Assembly: GCF_050948215.1 (NCBI RefSeq)
Contig: NW_027489042.1
Span: 62,001 to 126,000 of the forward strand
Direction: 5' to 3'
Source: Halictus rubicundus
Lineage: Eukaryota > Arthropoda > Insecta > Hymenoptera > Halictidae
DNA: 64,000 nucleotides
A program made the translations under genes and the position numbers. This document shows positions 51,136 to 61,397 of this stretch, in pieces (the stretch's first letter is position 1; each line of letters starts with the position of its first letter). Below the pieces are notes generated by a model. It saw only the letters and a program-made list of their open reading frames with translations, was not told the origin of the DNA and did no database searches.

Positions 51136-53056
51136 TGTTACGTCCCGGTTCGGCGATTCGCGATTGCAGGGAAATCCGCGTTATCCCGGAAACGTATTAA
51201 CTGTTTGACGGTCTTTGACCCAAATGGTACTTGCGCCCAAATCTGATCTGGACTCGAACAAATCGAACACGTCAAAGACTTCTTCCGAAAGCGAAAACGT
51301 TCACTCCGATCGCGTTGTTCACTGTAACCGCGACATTCACACACGCGCGTTTATGAAATATCTAGGTTTTGACTCACCGCTTTAGAGCGCTTGCCTTAAT
51401 ATTCTATTTCTCCATGCCCAATAGCCGTCATAGCGTGGATCCTCAATCCAGACGTCGGTGGGATCAGGGATGTATCGCACGGAGATGGGTGTCAGCTTCC
51501 ACGGAATACTGACTGGATTTTCCACCCTGATGTTGATTCTGGCCGCTCCGCTGAGTTTGGTGTCACTCAGAATTCGGCAGCGCACCTTCCTGGCAACGGC
51601 AGCAGCGAAGACAGCTTCAAGATGTGAATTCACCGCATCGGTGTCGAATGGGTTTAATGTGCACGTGTCACCCGCGTGGTTGGTGACAGTTTCTAACTGC
51701 GATTCTAAAGATTTCAAAATTCTCGCGGCGCGTGCTAGTTTAGCTAGCTGAGCCTTCCTTCCGGCGCGTCTAGTGTGTCTCATTTGCGGGAAGATAATTA
51801 AGTGACGGTACGTTAATATTTAGTTTATTTCGCGGATAAATTCTAATAAATCACTCAACTTTCACTAGAAGTCGGTTGTCGGAGCGGATCAAGTCCGATC
51901 TCTCGTGGCAACCTTCCAATAGTGACAGGTGAGGACAACTTTCTAACACTTCGTCTTTGTTCACAGGATTCCCGTCGGAGCGGATCAAGTCCTGTCTCTC
52001 GGGACGGTTCACGCTGGCTCAACGACGAATATTTTATTAAAACATGAACACAACTGAATTTAATTCACTACACGAGCACCGTCGGATTGTAGGATGATGA
52101 AAGGATTTTAAATGAAATAAAGGGTAGCACTATTAACTAATGGAATATATTCTAAGTACTAAATACACTTTGAATATTAATGTATAATACATAATGCCTC
52201 TAGATGAGAGGGCTTGTTTATTCGAAGTCTCGCGTACACGACTGAGTTCATCTCGACTGAACTCAACTGTTCTCTAACTCGACCGTTCCCGTGTGGCTCC
52301 CGAACTCGACTAGACTGAGACTGTGCTCGCTGTCGGAACGTAAGCGTCGGAGAAGGAGACGCGAAAAGTGGGGAGCCAATTAGCGAAGACTGGTCCCACC
52401 GTCGAGCAGACCGCCGCGTCAGCAGTACGTGCTTCGATAAGTGCACGTGCACAGCTCGGTCTTGGCTTGCCGCGCGTGCCCTATCTTTTGTCGACGCAGC
52501 ATCCGGTGGTCCGAGGCTACCTCGGCCCCTTATCTCTGCTGATGCTGCGTTCTCGGAATTGTACGTGCTTCGATAAGTGCACGTGCACGGCTCGGTCTTG
52601 GCTATGTCGCGCGTGCCTTATCTCTGCTGACGCTGCGTTCTCGGAATTGCCATTGGCGTATGCACGCTGAATTTTACATGTTTCATTGGCGTACGTACTA
52701 GAATATTCTAACATTATTGTTACATTAATTATTCTTAATTTTTACGTGTGCGTTGGGTGTTAGTGTACTTATTAACTATGTGTTTGTGTTACAGAGTTCG
52801 TGTGCTTAATTTCTACGCTTATTATTTAACAATCAAGGTACTTTTATGAGCGTGGTTATTTACATGCATGATGGTGAGTTATGACTGTTCTTTCTATAGG
52901 CAATTCTCGCGGCATTCACTCTTGCATTCATTTTATATTAATTAAATTAGTTATTCGCATTGTTATATGATAATTTATTAGTTAATTACATTTATTATTT
53001 TTATTCTAGGTTTGATGGTTCTAAATCAAACGTCGGAGGTTACGACCGACGTCACA
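51136..53056 (-). repeat. 3' LTR of A2
   Basis: TGTGACGTCGG at 53056 down to GGGACGTAACA at 51136. Hairpins at 51874-51913 and 51970-52004. It has one copy of the ~36-bp GGGAGCCACACGGGAACGG repeat, where A1 and B have two. Confidence 0.96.
51382..51783 (-). CDS. LTR-encoded Arg-rich small protein (A2 3' LTR)
   Basis: 133 codons, MRHTRRAGRK (Arg to His at residue 3 against the 5' copy), otherwise as in A1 with VSIPWKL for ADIPWKL. The ORF is intact to RNRILRQAL. Confidence 0.75.
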   Translation of the reverse strand: MRHTRRAGRKAQLAKLARAARILKSLESQLETVTNHAGDTCTLNPFDTDAVNSHLEAVFAAAVARKVRCRILSDTKLSGAARINIRVENPVSIPWKLTPISVRYIPDPTDVWIEDPRYDGYWAWRNRILRQAL

Positions 53057-53067
53057 CCTCCATCCCT
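53057..53067 (-). other. Polypurine tract of A2
   Basis: AGGGATGGAGG in element sense, as in A1 and B. Confidence 0.82.
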
Positions 53068-53179
53068 AGGGGAGAAATTTCCTGGAGGGAAATTTCTAGA
53101 GCGGGGCCACTGGGGTGAATGGGGGTGGGCCGTACTTCTTCGGTGAGTAGGGTTTTGGGTTAGGATTTTTCCTCTTCCT

Positions 53180-53340
53180 TCTTCTTTAGGGAGGGCTGTG
53201 GTTTGGGGTTTTTCTTCTTTCTTCCTTCTTTTGGGAGGGCTGTGGTTTGGGGTTTTCTTCTTCTTTCTTGTTTTGGGAGGGCTGTGGTTTGGGGTTTTCT
53301 TCTTCTTCCTTGTTTGGGAGGGCTGTGGTTTGGGCTTTAT
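53180..53340 (-). repeat. ~40-bp tandem repeats in A2 3' noncoding region
   Basis: Four copies of the GGGAGGGCTGTGGTTTGGGG unit. 53341-53541 is A/T-rich, no gene. Confidence 0.8.
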
Positions 53341-53541
53341 GTTCGCATATTCTTATTACTAGTTGTTCGTGTTACAATGTGTGTGTACTTATATCTAATC
53401 GCTCGCGTTTATGTGTTTATTATATTATTTTTTTGAATGGTTTTTGATTATATATTTTTCCTAAGTATTATTTTGGTTAATATATTTCGATTATATGATT
53501 ATATGTTGTATATATATTTTGATTAAATATATTTCTAAATA

Positions 53542-53610
53542 TTATTTTGGAAGTAATGTATCTGGATTTACTTTCCGATAGATCGGGTGCATATAAACGT
53601 AATCCTTCAT
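53542..53610 (-). CDS. 22-codon envelope-tail relic (A2)
   Basis: Same as 2143-2211 with Met for Thr at residue 7, which is also the residue in B's env tail. Start overlaps the upstream stop as ATGA. Confidence 0.6.
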   Translation of the reverse strand: MKDYVYMHPIYRKVNPDTLLPK

Positions 53611-54002
53611 TCGTCCGGTTCTGAGTCACTAGACTCAGAGTCTGTTGCTATCTCTCGTTGGTGACGGTTTTGTCGAAGCAATTTAATCTTATACTTTCCT
53701 TCCCTTAATAGAACTGTCCAATATGCCACCTCGTAGCTACATTTCTTACATTCCATTATCGGATTTTCGGTACATATTTTCGTTCCGCATTTGTCACATT
53801 TGTTTTTCATGTATTTTTGTTCTACATGAATATGAAAGATCTCTAAGTTTTTATATTGCCGGCTACATTCCTCGCATAGTTCCAATCCGTCGTCGGTTGC
53901 GAATATTTTTCCTTTATAGCAGGATCCTCCGTCAAATTTTCTCATGTAGTTCCAAACTTTCAGCGATAGAGATCTTCCTCTCGGGGTATAGTTGAGACAC
54001 AT
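53607..54002 (-). CDS. 131-codon Cys-rich zinc-binding-like accessory ORF (A2)
   Basis: Near-identical to 2208-2603 (one Glu/Gly change seen). All Cys and His of the putative zinc sites are kept. Begins MCLNYTPRGR; the leader from the pol stop includes a 12-base C run in element sense (54093-54104), also in A1. It sits where env sits in B. Function not recognised. Confidence 0.7.
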   Translation of the reverse strand: MCLNYTPRGRSLSLKVWNYMRKFDGGSCYKGKIFATDDGLELCEECSRQYKNLEIFHIHVEQKYMKNKCDKCGTKICTENPIMECKKCSYEVAYWTVLLREGKYKIKLLRQNRHQREIATDSESSDSEPDE

Positions 54003-54122
54003 GGTGATTGCTATTGTTTCTTGCTGGATGGCTACTCAACGACTGGTGCTTGTTCGGTCAGTCTTCAATTTATATAGTGAGTTCCGTTGGAAGGGGGGGG
54101 GGGGTTTCTTATCAGTGATTCT

Positions 54123-57100
54123 CTACTGACGATGCAGATTTTGTGTAGGGACACTGGGCGCCCGTTTCAATTTGTTAGCGTGGACAATTTTGTAATGACC
54201 TCCTATTTTGATTTTTATATTATTGCTTGGGAGAGCTTCTAGTACCTCATGGGGTCCAGTATATTGCGCGTCGAACTTCCCTTTTCGCGGTTCTTTTAAT
54301 AAGTAAACCTTTTCGCCTGGAACAAACTCTTTAATGTTTAGTCTCCTATCATAATACCCTTTTGAGCGTATTTTCGCTTGATTCAAGTTTTCTCGCGCTT
54401 TGGCTTGTATTTCGGCCGTCCTTCTTTGCAGCTCTTGAAGGTATGCTGTATACGACTCGTCTCCTACCTCGTAAAGATACGTATCGGCGGTAGGGACGCG
54501 GATTAGTGAGCCGAATACCAATTCATGTGGCGCAAAGTTTGTACCTTCATGTACGCTCGAGTTATAACTTAGTATTGCCATATTTACCCATCTGTTCCAG
54601 TCGTTTTTGTTTACGAATTGTTTCAAATATTCGGTTAGAACGTGGTGTGATCGTTCTATAGAGCCATTGCTTTGTGGGTGAAATGCGGTTGTTTGGAACT
54701 TCGCGATTTTAAATCGTCTCGCTATTGCTTTCATCAGGGAGCTCGTGAAGTTGGTTCCCTGATCGGTTAATATAGCTTTGGGTGCGCCGAATCGACAAAT
54801 TAAATGCTCCACAAAGGCGTCAGCGGTGTCTATTGCGCTTGTTGATTTTAAAGGTACAGCTATTGAATATTTAGTGAGGAGATCTTGCATTGTTAAAATG
54901 TAGGTATGGCCTTCTCTTGTTATTGGAAGAGGTCCTATTATGTCCAGGGATACTTTATCGAACGCCCTGCCAGGTGTATCGGTTAGTGTCATTGGGAGAC
55001 GCGTTTTTACACGCGTCAGTTTATTCAATTGACAACTCTGGCAGTTGTTAATGTACTTTGTAATGTCCGCTTTCATGGTTTTCCAGTAATATTTTTCCCG
55101 TATCCTTTTGTACGTTTTCGTGATGCCTTTATGTCCTGCATAAGGCGATACGTGATTCTCGGTTATGATTTCCCATCTGCGATCCTCGGCAGGTGTTTGT
55201 ACTTCATTTGAGCACAAGAATATCCGCACTGAGGTTTCAGAGAAGATATCTAGGAGTATTCTTTGTATGTAACCCCATGGCAGATTATCTAGGAATGTTT
55301 TTGAGATCGAAAAGGATTCAAGCTGGAGTTCCATTACGGCGTCGTATAATGCGCGCAAGGTCTCTTTGACACCGTCTGTGGTAGTTTCATGGAGCGGTGT
55401 TTCTTTTATCGGCAGCTGCAATATTTTGTAGTTACCAATATTACTGACTTTGACCCTGTGCAACATTAGGTCTTGGAGTATTAACTTCCCCTGTCGATAC
55501 AGGTCTGCTGCTCCTGGGTCGACGGGTCTACCATCTAGGGTGCAGAAACAGACGAGATTATCCTGTCTCATGATTAGCCTATCCCTCAAATGGTTAACGG
55601 TGAGGGTCTGTCGTGGCGAAACGCTTCCTCTCAGCATTTCTCCCTCAGGGTTCACCGCTTGTTCTTCCTCTTCTTCCTCTGTCAAGTCTTCTCGAGAGCT
55701 CGAGTCCTCGTCGCCGTCCAATATGTAGTTATTGGAATTATACGGGGAGAAGGTGAGGGGTTGAAGGCCCAGGTTTATCAAGTCGTTATCGACCTCTGAT
55801 TCCTCGTGATCTTGCTCTGAAGGTGGCAAGGGGGAGAGGGACGGAGTATCGTCGCTTGATAATGTTGTGGGATCTCCGCGCGGCGGTGCCGGCGTGTCTG
55901 GTCGCCCTGTTGGGGAGAGCCGGGAAGTTTGAGAATCTACTGACTCGTTCCTGATTCGATGATCAAGGGTATCTTCATCATCATGACCTTCTGTATTCGA
56001 GGATGATGACGTTGAATCAAATTTTGTTTGCCATCTGGCGGTTCGTTTAACTTCCTCGGGGGACGTCATGTTTTTTCGTGTAGATCCAGTATTTAGTGGT
56101 AAAGCCACTGGGTTTCTTGATAACGCGTCCGCGTTCGAATTTGCCTTGCCTGGTTTGTATACAATCTTGTATTCGTATTCGGCCAATTTTAGCCTCCAGC
56201 GCAAGAGACGGGACGTTGGGTCCTTCACCGAGTTCATCCAGACCAGGGGTCGATGGTCTGTAATTAAGGTAAATTTCCGCCCGTATACGTATGGTCGAAA
56301 ATATTGGACCGCGAAGACTATGGCCAAACATTCTTTTTCTATCGTAGAATAGTTGAGCTCGGCTCCATGTAATATTCTGGATATGTAAGCTATTGGCTTA
56401 TCTTTACCGATTTCTCCCTGACTGAGGACTGCCCCCACGGCGTATCCGGACGCGTCGCAGGTTATATTGAATGGCTTATTGAAGTCAGGGTATTGTAATA
56501 CCGGCTCTTTACATAAAGCATTTCGCAATGTTTCGAAGGCTCTCTCTTGGTCGGGTCCCCATGTAAATTTGGCGTTCTTAGTAAGAAGCTTGGTTAGAGG
56601 TTTGGAAATATGTGCGAATTTGTCTATAAATTTTCGGTAATAACCGGCTAAGCCTAAAAATTCACGTATGTTTTTGGCCGTTTTCGGTTTAGGGAATTCC
56701 TGTACGGCTTTTACTTTCGCGGGACTTGGTCGGACTCCATCCTCGCCTATCTGATGACCCAGATACATTACTTCGTGGTGCAAAAATCCGCATTTAGACG
56801 GTTGTAGTTTTAAATTCGCCTGTCTTAATCTGAGCGCTAATTTATTGAATTTTGCGCGATGTTCGTCCAGAGACCGTGCATATATTACTATATCATCGAG
56901 GTAAACGAACAGTTCATTGCCCTGCAGGCCGCTAAGTATGTTATCCATTAGTCTCTGGAATGTCGCAGGCGCATTTTTCAATCCGAAGGGCATCCTATTG
57001 TACTGGTAGTGGCCAAAAGGAGTCGAAAACGCAGTTTTAGCTGCGTCCTCCTTTTCCATACCTATTTGGTGGAACCCGCTGGCCAGGTCGAATACGCTAA

Positions 57101-58784
57101 AGTATTTCGAACTGCCCAATTGATCTAATATTTCATTTATACTTGGGAGGGGGTACGCGTCCGCCACTGACTTTTCATTTAAAGCGCGATAATCTATCAC
57201 CATACGCCATTTCTTATTTCCTTGTTCGTCGGGTTTTTTCGGTACTATCCATAAAGGCGAGTTATATGGGGAGTTCGATGGTACGACTATGTCATTTTCG
57301 AGTAACTCACGCATTTGTTTGTCGATTTCTTCCTTATGTATCGGCGGGTATCGATACTGTTTTGTGTGGACCGGCATATCGTCGGTCGTGGGGATTTTAT
57401 GCGTGACTGCATTTGTTCGGCCTAAACGATCGCCGGGGAGGTGGAAGAGATCATGGTTTTCTCCTATTAATTTCTTGACATGATCCGCCTCTTCTGGTGT
57501 GAGGTGTTCAGTATGAATTACGTTAATTATCTCTTCAATTCGTGACTTAATACTTTGTTCGTTAATAATGAAAGATTTCCCTTTCTTTACAGGATTAGCT
57601 CTCGGGATGGACGCACGAAGGATCTCAGTGTTTTCACTGGGGGTTGGTTCAGAATGAAACGTGGTACAGATCTCCTCGATTTCTTCCACCTCTAACGCAG
57701 GGAGGGAGAAGTTCGCCGCTTTGGATGATGCGTTTACGCACCGTAGGATCGCTATCCCGTTTCGATTTGTGACGACACAGTCGCCTAGGTATACATTTTC
57801 GCTTATTTCTGTGCGTTTTATATAGCCTACATCGGCTCCGTAGCATCTTATCGCAATGCATACACTCGTTCGGGCTTCAATGGCGTGTTCGATTTGGTTT
57901 ATGAAAGGAATTTTTACATTGTCCTTCGCGATTTGTTCCGACTTAAAATCTATGACTGCCCCTTCTCGGAAGAAAGGAGCTCCTAGTAACCCGTCTATAT
58001 TTTGGGGTATACCGTTTGGTACTAAGTGGAACTTTGTCGGGACATTGCAAACGTCGATCGCTAACGTACCGGAGGAGAGTTCATAGGCGTCTCCGAAACC
58101 ATGAATAAGAATCTGTTCGTCTTTATTTATTTCCGCGCTAGATTTGACGCACGACGGTTTAACAAGGTTAATTTCCGATCCCGTGTCTATCAACAATTCG
58201 CACTCCCTATTTAATTGAGGGGCATTTAACTTTATCCTCGCGGTAGGTGTATTCGAACCGATATTAACTGACGAGACTTGGGCCTGTTCGTACCGTGTTA
58301 ATTTTCCTTCGGCTGAATCACGTTTTTCCGTTATGAGAACTTCATTTTTGTCTTTTAACGCTTGATTATGCGCTTTAGGTTTCACGGGTGCGGCACGACG
58401 CTTTCCTTGTTCGATTTCTTCCGCGTTCCTTTGTGAGTTTAATAGCGGTAGTGTAATATTCTTGTACACGATTTGTTGCCTTTCGACTGAGAGTTCTACT
58501 TTATTATTAAAGAATGGGGAGCCAAGTATCCCGTCTAAGTTTAGCGGAAAGTGGTTTGGAACTATATGAAATACTGTCGGAATATAGTTCGCTAAATCTA
58601 CTTTAACTTGCCCGAGAGTCATGATGGCACCCTCGGATACTCCTTGTATTTCAATTTCCTTTTCCTTAACTATTTCGGTTCCGGGCTTTAGGCTATTTTC
58701 TCGTAATATATTTATTTCAAGGTCTGAATTTATTAGAAATTCGCGCTTCCCTACTAACTGGGGTGCAGAAGTTATTACGCGCAA
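54123..58784 (-). CDS. pol: Pol: dead protease copy, protease, RT, RNase H, macro-like domain, integrase (A2)
   Basis: 1553 codons, same domains and residue numbers as A1 Pol: NSD 19-21, DTG 200-202, YLDD 628-631, RNase H about 740-890, acidic linker, macro-like 1065-1205, integrase HHCC 1211-1251, D1281/D1341/E1377, GPY/F-like end. A handful of residue changes against A1 (for example Cys/Tyr near 67, Ser/Pro near 688, Ile/Val near 1400), none at catalytic positions. Entered by -1 frameshift at 59030-59036. This copy and A1 are the only complete polymerases in view and so are candidate helpers for B, C and D. Confidence 0.96.
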   Translation of the reverse strand: MRVITSAPQLVGKREFLINSDLEINILRENSLKPGTEIVKEKEIEIQGVSEGAIMTLGQVKVDLANYIPTVFHIVPNHFPLNLDGILGSPFFNNKVELSVERQQIVYKNITLPLLNSQRNAEEIEQGKRRAAPVKPKAHNQALKDKNEVLITEKRDSAEGKLTRYEQAQVSSVNIGSNTPTARIKLNAPQLNRECELLIDTGSEINLVKPSCVKSSAEINKDEQILIHGFGDAYELSSGTLAIDVCNVPTKFHLVPNGIPQNIDGLLGAPFFREGAVIDFKSEQIAKDNVKIPFINQIEHAIEARTSVCIAIRCYGADVGYIKRTEISENVYLGDCVVTNRNGIAILRCVNASSKAANFSLPALEVEEIEEICTTFHSEPTPSENTEILRASIPRANPVKKGKSFIINEQSIKSRIEEIINVIHTEHLTPEEADHVKKLIGENHDLFHLPGDRLGRTNAVTHKIPTTDDMPVHTKQYRYPPIHKEEIDKQMRELLENDIVVPSNSPYNSPLWIVPKKPDEQGNKKWRMVIDYRALNEKSVADAYPLPSINEILDQLGSSKYFSVFDLASGFHQIGMEKEDAAKTAFSTPFGHYQYNRMPFGLKNAPATFQRLMDNILSGLQGNELFVYLDDIVIYARSLDEHRAKFNKLALRLRQANLKLQPSKCGFLHHEVMYLGHQIGEDGVRPSPAKVKAVQEFPKPKTAKNIREFLGLAGYYRKFIDKFAHISKPLTKLLTKNAKFTWGPDQERAFETLRNALCKEPVLQYPDFNKPFNITCDASGYAVGAVLSQGEIGKDKPIAYISRILHGAELNYSTIEKECLAIVFAVQYFRPYVYGRKFTLITDHRPLVWMNSVKDPTSRLLRWRLKLAEYEYKIVYKPGKANSNADALSRNPVALPLNTGSTRKNMTSPEEVKRTARWQTKFDSTSSSSNTEGHDDEDTLDHRIRNESVDSQTSRLSPTGRPDTPAPPRGDPTTLSSDDTPSLSPLPPSEQDHEESEVDNDLINLGLQPLTFSPYNSNNYILDGDEDSSSREDLTEEEEEEQAVNPEGEMLRGSVSPRQTLTVNHLRDRLIMRQDNLVCFCTLDGRPVDPGAADLYRQGKLILQDLMLHRVKVSNIGNYKILQLPIKETPLHETTTDGVKETLRALYDAVMELQLESFSISKTFLDNLPWGYIQRILLDIFSETSVRIFLCSNEVQTPAEDRRWEIITENHVSPYAGHKGITKTYKRIREKYYWKTMKADITKYINNCQSCQLNKLTRVKTRLPMTLTDTPGRAFDKVSLDIIGPLPITREGHTYILTMQDLLTKYSIAVPLKSTSAIDTADAFVEHLICRFGAPKAILTDQGTNFTSSLMKAIARRFKIAKFQTTAFHPQSNGSIERSHHVLTEYLKQFVNKNDWNRWVNMAILSYNSSVHEGTNFAPHELVFGSLIRVPTADTYLYEVGDESYTAYLQELQRRTAEIQAKARENLNQAKIRSKGYYDRRLNIKEFVPGEKVYLLKEPRKGKFDAQYTGPHEVLEALPSNNIKIKIGGHYKIVHANKLKRAPSVPTQNLHRQ

Positions 58785-58921
58785 GATCGGTGCGTTTAAC
58801 GCAAGGTTAACGGTAGTGACTGGTTGTGGTTTTCGTCGACTATTGTTGTCGGTATTATTTTTCGAAATTTTTCGGGGGACGGTTGATCGTTGTTTTACCG
58901 CGTCGCTGTATGATAGTGAAT

Positions 58922-60403
58922 TTACTGGTGCGACGAGCTGGTTTCTGGTTTGCTCGTTTCTATTACTATATTTGTCAATTTCCTTTCTTTCGCGGCCTCC
59001 CTTCCCGGTTTGGTCGGGAGGCTTGCCTCGTTTCCCTGACCGTTTTCTGCCACGTATTGACGTTTCCTACACTCATGAATGTCATGTCCTTCGCGATTAC
59101 AATATTGGCAAAATTTATTCGTCTCGGTGGGAAATTTCTCGCGGGACTCACGGTAAGAATGATATTCATTCTTTAGGAGTGGTTCTCGGAACGGCTTGTT
59201 TGCATCGTAATATCTACGTTGTGGTTCCGTGTAATCGCTATCGCGTTTCGGTTCTCGGTACGCGTTTTTGCTGAGCGGTTCTTGGTATCGTATATCTAGA
59301 TTACTGCGCCGGATGTCGCGACGGGTATCGAATAAATTCTCTCGGTCGTCGCGCCAAGTGTCGCGACGGTTGTCAGTGAAATTTGCGCGTTTCGTTTCGC
59401 GGAATGTCCGGTCTCTGGTATCGTTCCAGGTATTTTGATGCACGGGTGGGTGATAATACTGATCTTGGAAATTCACGCGCTTGGTATATACGTTTTCTCG
59501 CGGGGTTCCTCTATCGCGTAATTTATCTTGTTCAAACAGTTTATAAGCCCTAATGGCGTCGTCATACAATACGTATAATGGGGAGGAAAGATGCACTCGT
59601 ATTTCTAATCGTAGTTGTGGGATTAGACCTCTTATGAAACTTCTCGCGGTGAGGGTATTTACTTCCTCTATATCTACTTCCCATTCCGCGATATCGATAA
59701 TGGCAGTTCTAAGGTCCTTCACACGACTTATGAAATTTATTATATGTTCGTTAGGAAATTGCTGTATGCTCGCGAGTTCTCCACGGTATTGTTCGACTGT
59801 TTTATACGGACATAATACTTCGCATAATCGTTTTGATAAATCGGAAATTGAATTGCACACGTGATCTTCTATAGCGAGATATGCGCGTCCACGGAGTTTG
59901 TTCTGAATTAATTTGACCAGTGTTCCTTCCGCGCTAGGAGGTACGACTTCTTTCGCTCTTTTGCATTCTCGGATAAATTGGAATACGGAGTGGTTATATC
60001 CGTCAAATACGGGAATGAATTCTAAAGCTTGTCTGAGTGTAAATTCAGAAGGTTCGTTTACGTAAATTTTTCCTACGGGAGTCTTTTCCATAGTTTTTTC
60101 TGCGTAAGTTTTCTCTAAATTTTCTCCTACAGAAATTTTCTCTAGGGTTTCTTCTACAGGAATTTCTTCACGAGGTTCACGGCGTTCTAAACGTATTAAC
60201 TGCGGTTCATTTGCGGCCTCATGCCTGATTTGTTCTAATTCTTTGCGAATGTCTGACAATTCTAATTTATACATGCGAGTATAATCTTCGAAAGCCTTCT
60301 CTTGGGCTCTAATTTCGACTTCACGTGCATATAATTGTTTTTGAAGTTCGCATAACTCTTCCGCTGTCGGTGCGGGAACGTCTTTAGTTTGTGGGGAAGC
60401 CAT
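58922..60403 (-). CDS. gag: Gag structural polyprotein (A2)
   Basis: 493 codons, intact. Same layout as A1 Gag. The CCHC knuckle reads CQYCNREGHDIHEC (Asn for Lys). A few other changes lie in the Glu/Val repeat area. Leader 60404-60503 is non-coding. Confidence 0.95.
   Translation of the reverse strand: MASPQTKDVPAPTAEELCELQKQLYAREVEIRAQEKAFEDYTRMYKLELSDIRKELEQIRHEAANEPQLIRLERREPREEIPVEETLEKISVGENLEKTYAEKTMEKTPVGKIYVNEPSEFTLRQALEFIPVFDGYNHSVFQFIRECKRAKEVVPPSAEGTLVKLIQNKLRGRAYLAIEDHVCNSISDLSKRLCEVLCPYKTVEQYRGELASIQQFPNEHIINFISRVKDLRTAIIDIAEWEVDIEEVNTLTARSFIRGLIPQLRLEIRVHLSSPLYVLYDDAIRAYKLFEQDKLRDRGTPRENVYTKRVNFQDQYYHPPVHQNTWNDTRDRTFRETKRANFTDNRRDTWRDDRENLFDTRRDIRRSNLDIRYQEPLSKNAYREPKRDSDYTEPQRRYYDANKPFREPLLKNEYHSYRESREKFPTETNKFCQYCNREGHDIHECRKRQYVAENGQGNEASLPTKPGREAAKERKLTNIVIETSKPETSSSHQ
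58995..59036 (-). promoter_or_regulatory. -1 ribosomal frameshift signal (A2)
   Basis: GGGAAAC at 59030-59036, 7-nt spacer, stem GCCTCCC/GGGAGGC (59016-59022 with 58995-59001). Confidence 0.85.
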
Positions 60404-60503
60404 TATTATTTCTTAATTTGAATTACACGCGATTCTGAAGGTGAATTCGCGCCTCGGAAATTATCCTGTCAATGCTCGAAAACGCTCGAGTGACCGTCGT
60501 CTG

Positions 60504-60520
60504 TCCTACCGACTGCGCCA
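60504..60520 (-). other. Primer-binding site, tRNA-Ser (A2)
   Basis: TGGCGCAGTCGGTAGGA, 8 nt after the LTR. Confidence 0.85.
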
Positions 60521-60774
60521 ATTTTATTTGTTACGTCCCGGTTCGGCGATTCGCGATTGCAGGGAAATCCGCGTTATCCCGGAAACGTATTAACTGTTTG
60601 ACGGTCTTTGACCCAAATGGTACTTGCGCCCAAATCTGATCTGGACTCGAACAAATCGAACACGTCAAAGACTTCTTCCGAAAGCGAAAACGTTCACTCC
60701 GATCGCGTTGTTCACTGTAACCGCGACATTCACACACGCGCGTTTATGAAATATCTAGGTTTTGACTCACCGCT

Positions 60775-61176
60775 TTAGAGCGCTTGCCTTAATATTCTAT
60801 TTCTCCATGCCCAATAGCCGTCATAGCGTGCATCCTCAATCCAGACGTCGGTGGGATCAGGGATGTATCGCACGGAGATGGGTGTCAGCTTCCACGGAAT
60901 ACTGACTGGATTTTCCACCCTGATGTTGATTCTGGCCGCTCCGCTGAGTTTGGTGTCACTCAGAATTCGGCAGCGCACCTTCCTGGCAACGGCAGCAGCG
61001 AAGACAGCTTCAAGATGTGAATTCACCGCATCGGTGTCGAATGGGTTTAATGTGCACGTGTCACCCGCGTGGTTGGTGACAGTTTCTAACTGCGATTCTA
61101 AAGATTTCAAAATTCTCGCGGCGCGTGCTAGTTTAGCTAGCTGAGCCTTCCTTCCGGCGCGTCTAGTGCGTCTCAT
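60775..61176 (-). CDS. LTR-encoded Arg-rich small protein (A2 5' LTR)
   Basis: 133 codons. MRRTRRAGRK N-terminus, TNHAGD, VSIPWKL, then IEDARYDGY, where the 3' copy and A1 have IEDPRY; the Pro to Ala change is at a position conserved in C and F. GTGAGT donor-like site after the stop (60765-60770). First ORF on the A2 genomic RNA if transcription starts in this LTR. Confidence 0.78.
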   Translation of the reverse strand: MRRTRRAGRKAQLAKLARAARILKSLESQLETVTNHAGDTCTLNPFDTDAVNSHLEAVFAAAVARKVRCRILSDTKLSGAARINIRVENPVSIPWKLTPISVRYIPDPTDVWIEDARYDGYWAWRNRILRQAL

Positions 61177-61266
61177 TTGCGGGAAGATAATTAAGTGACG
61201 GTACGTTAATATTTAGTTTATTTCGCGGATAAATTCTAATAAATCACTCAACTTTCACTAGAAGTC

Positions 61267-61397
61267 GGTTGTCGGAGCGGATCAAGTCCGATCTCTCGTG
61301 GCAACCTTCCAATAGTGACAGGTGAGGACAACTTTCTAACACTTCGTCTTTGTTCACAGGATTCCCGTCGGAGCGGATCAAGTCCTGTCTCTCGGGA
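61267..61397 (-). ncRNA. Two leader RNA hairpins (A2 5' LTR)
   Basis: GGTTG/CAACC (61267-61306) and TCCCG/CGGGA (61363-61397) around GGACTTGATCCGCTCCGA. Confidence 0.7.
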
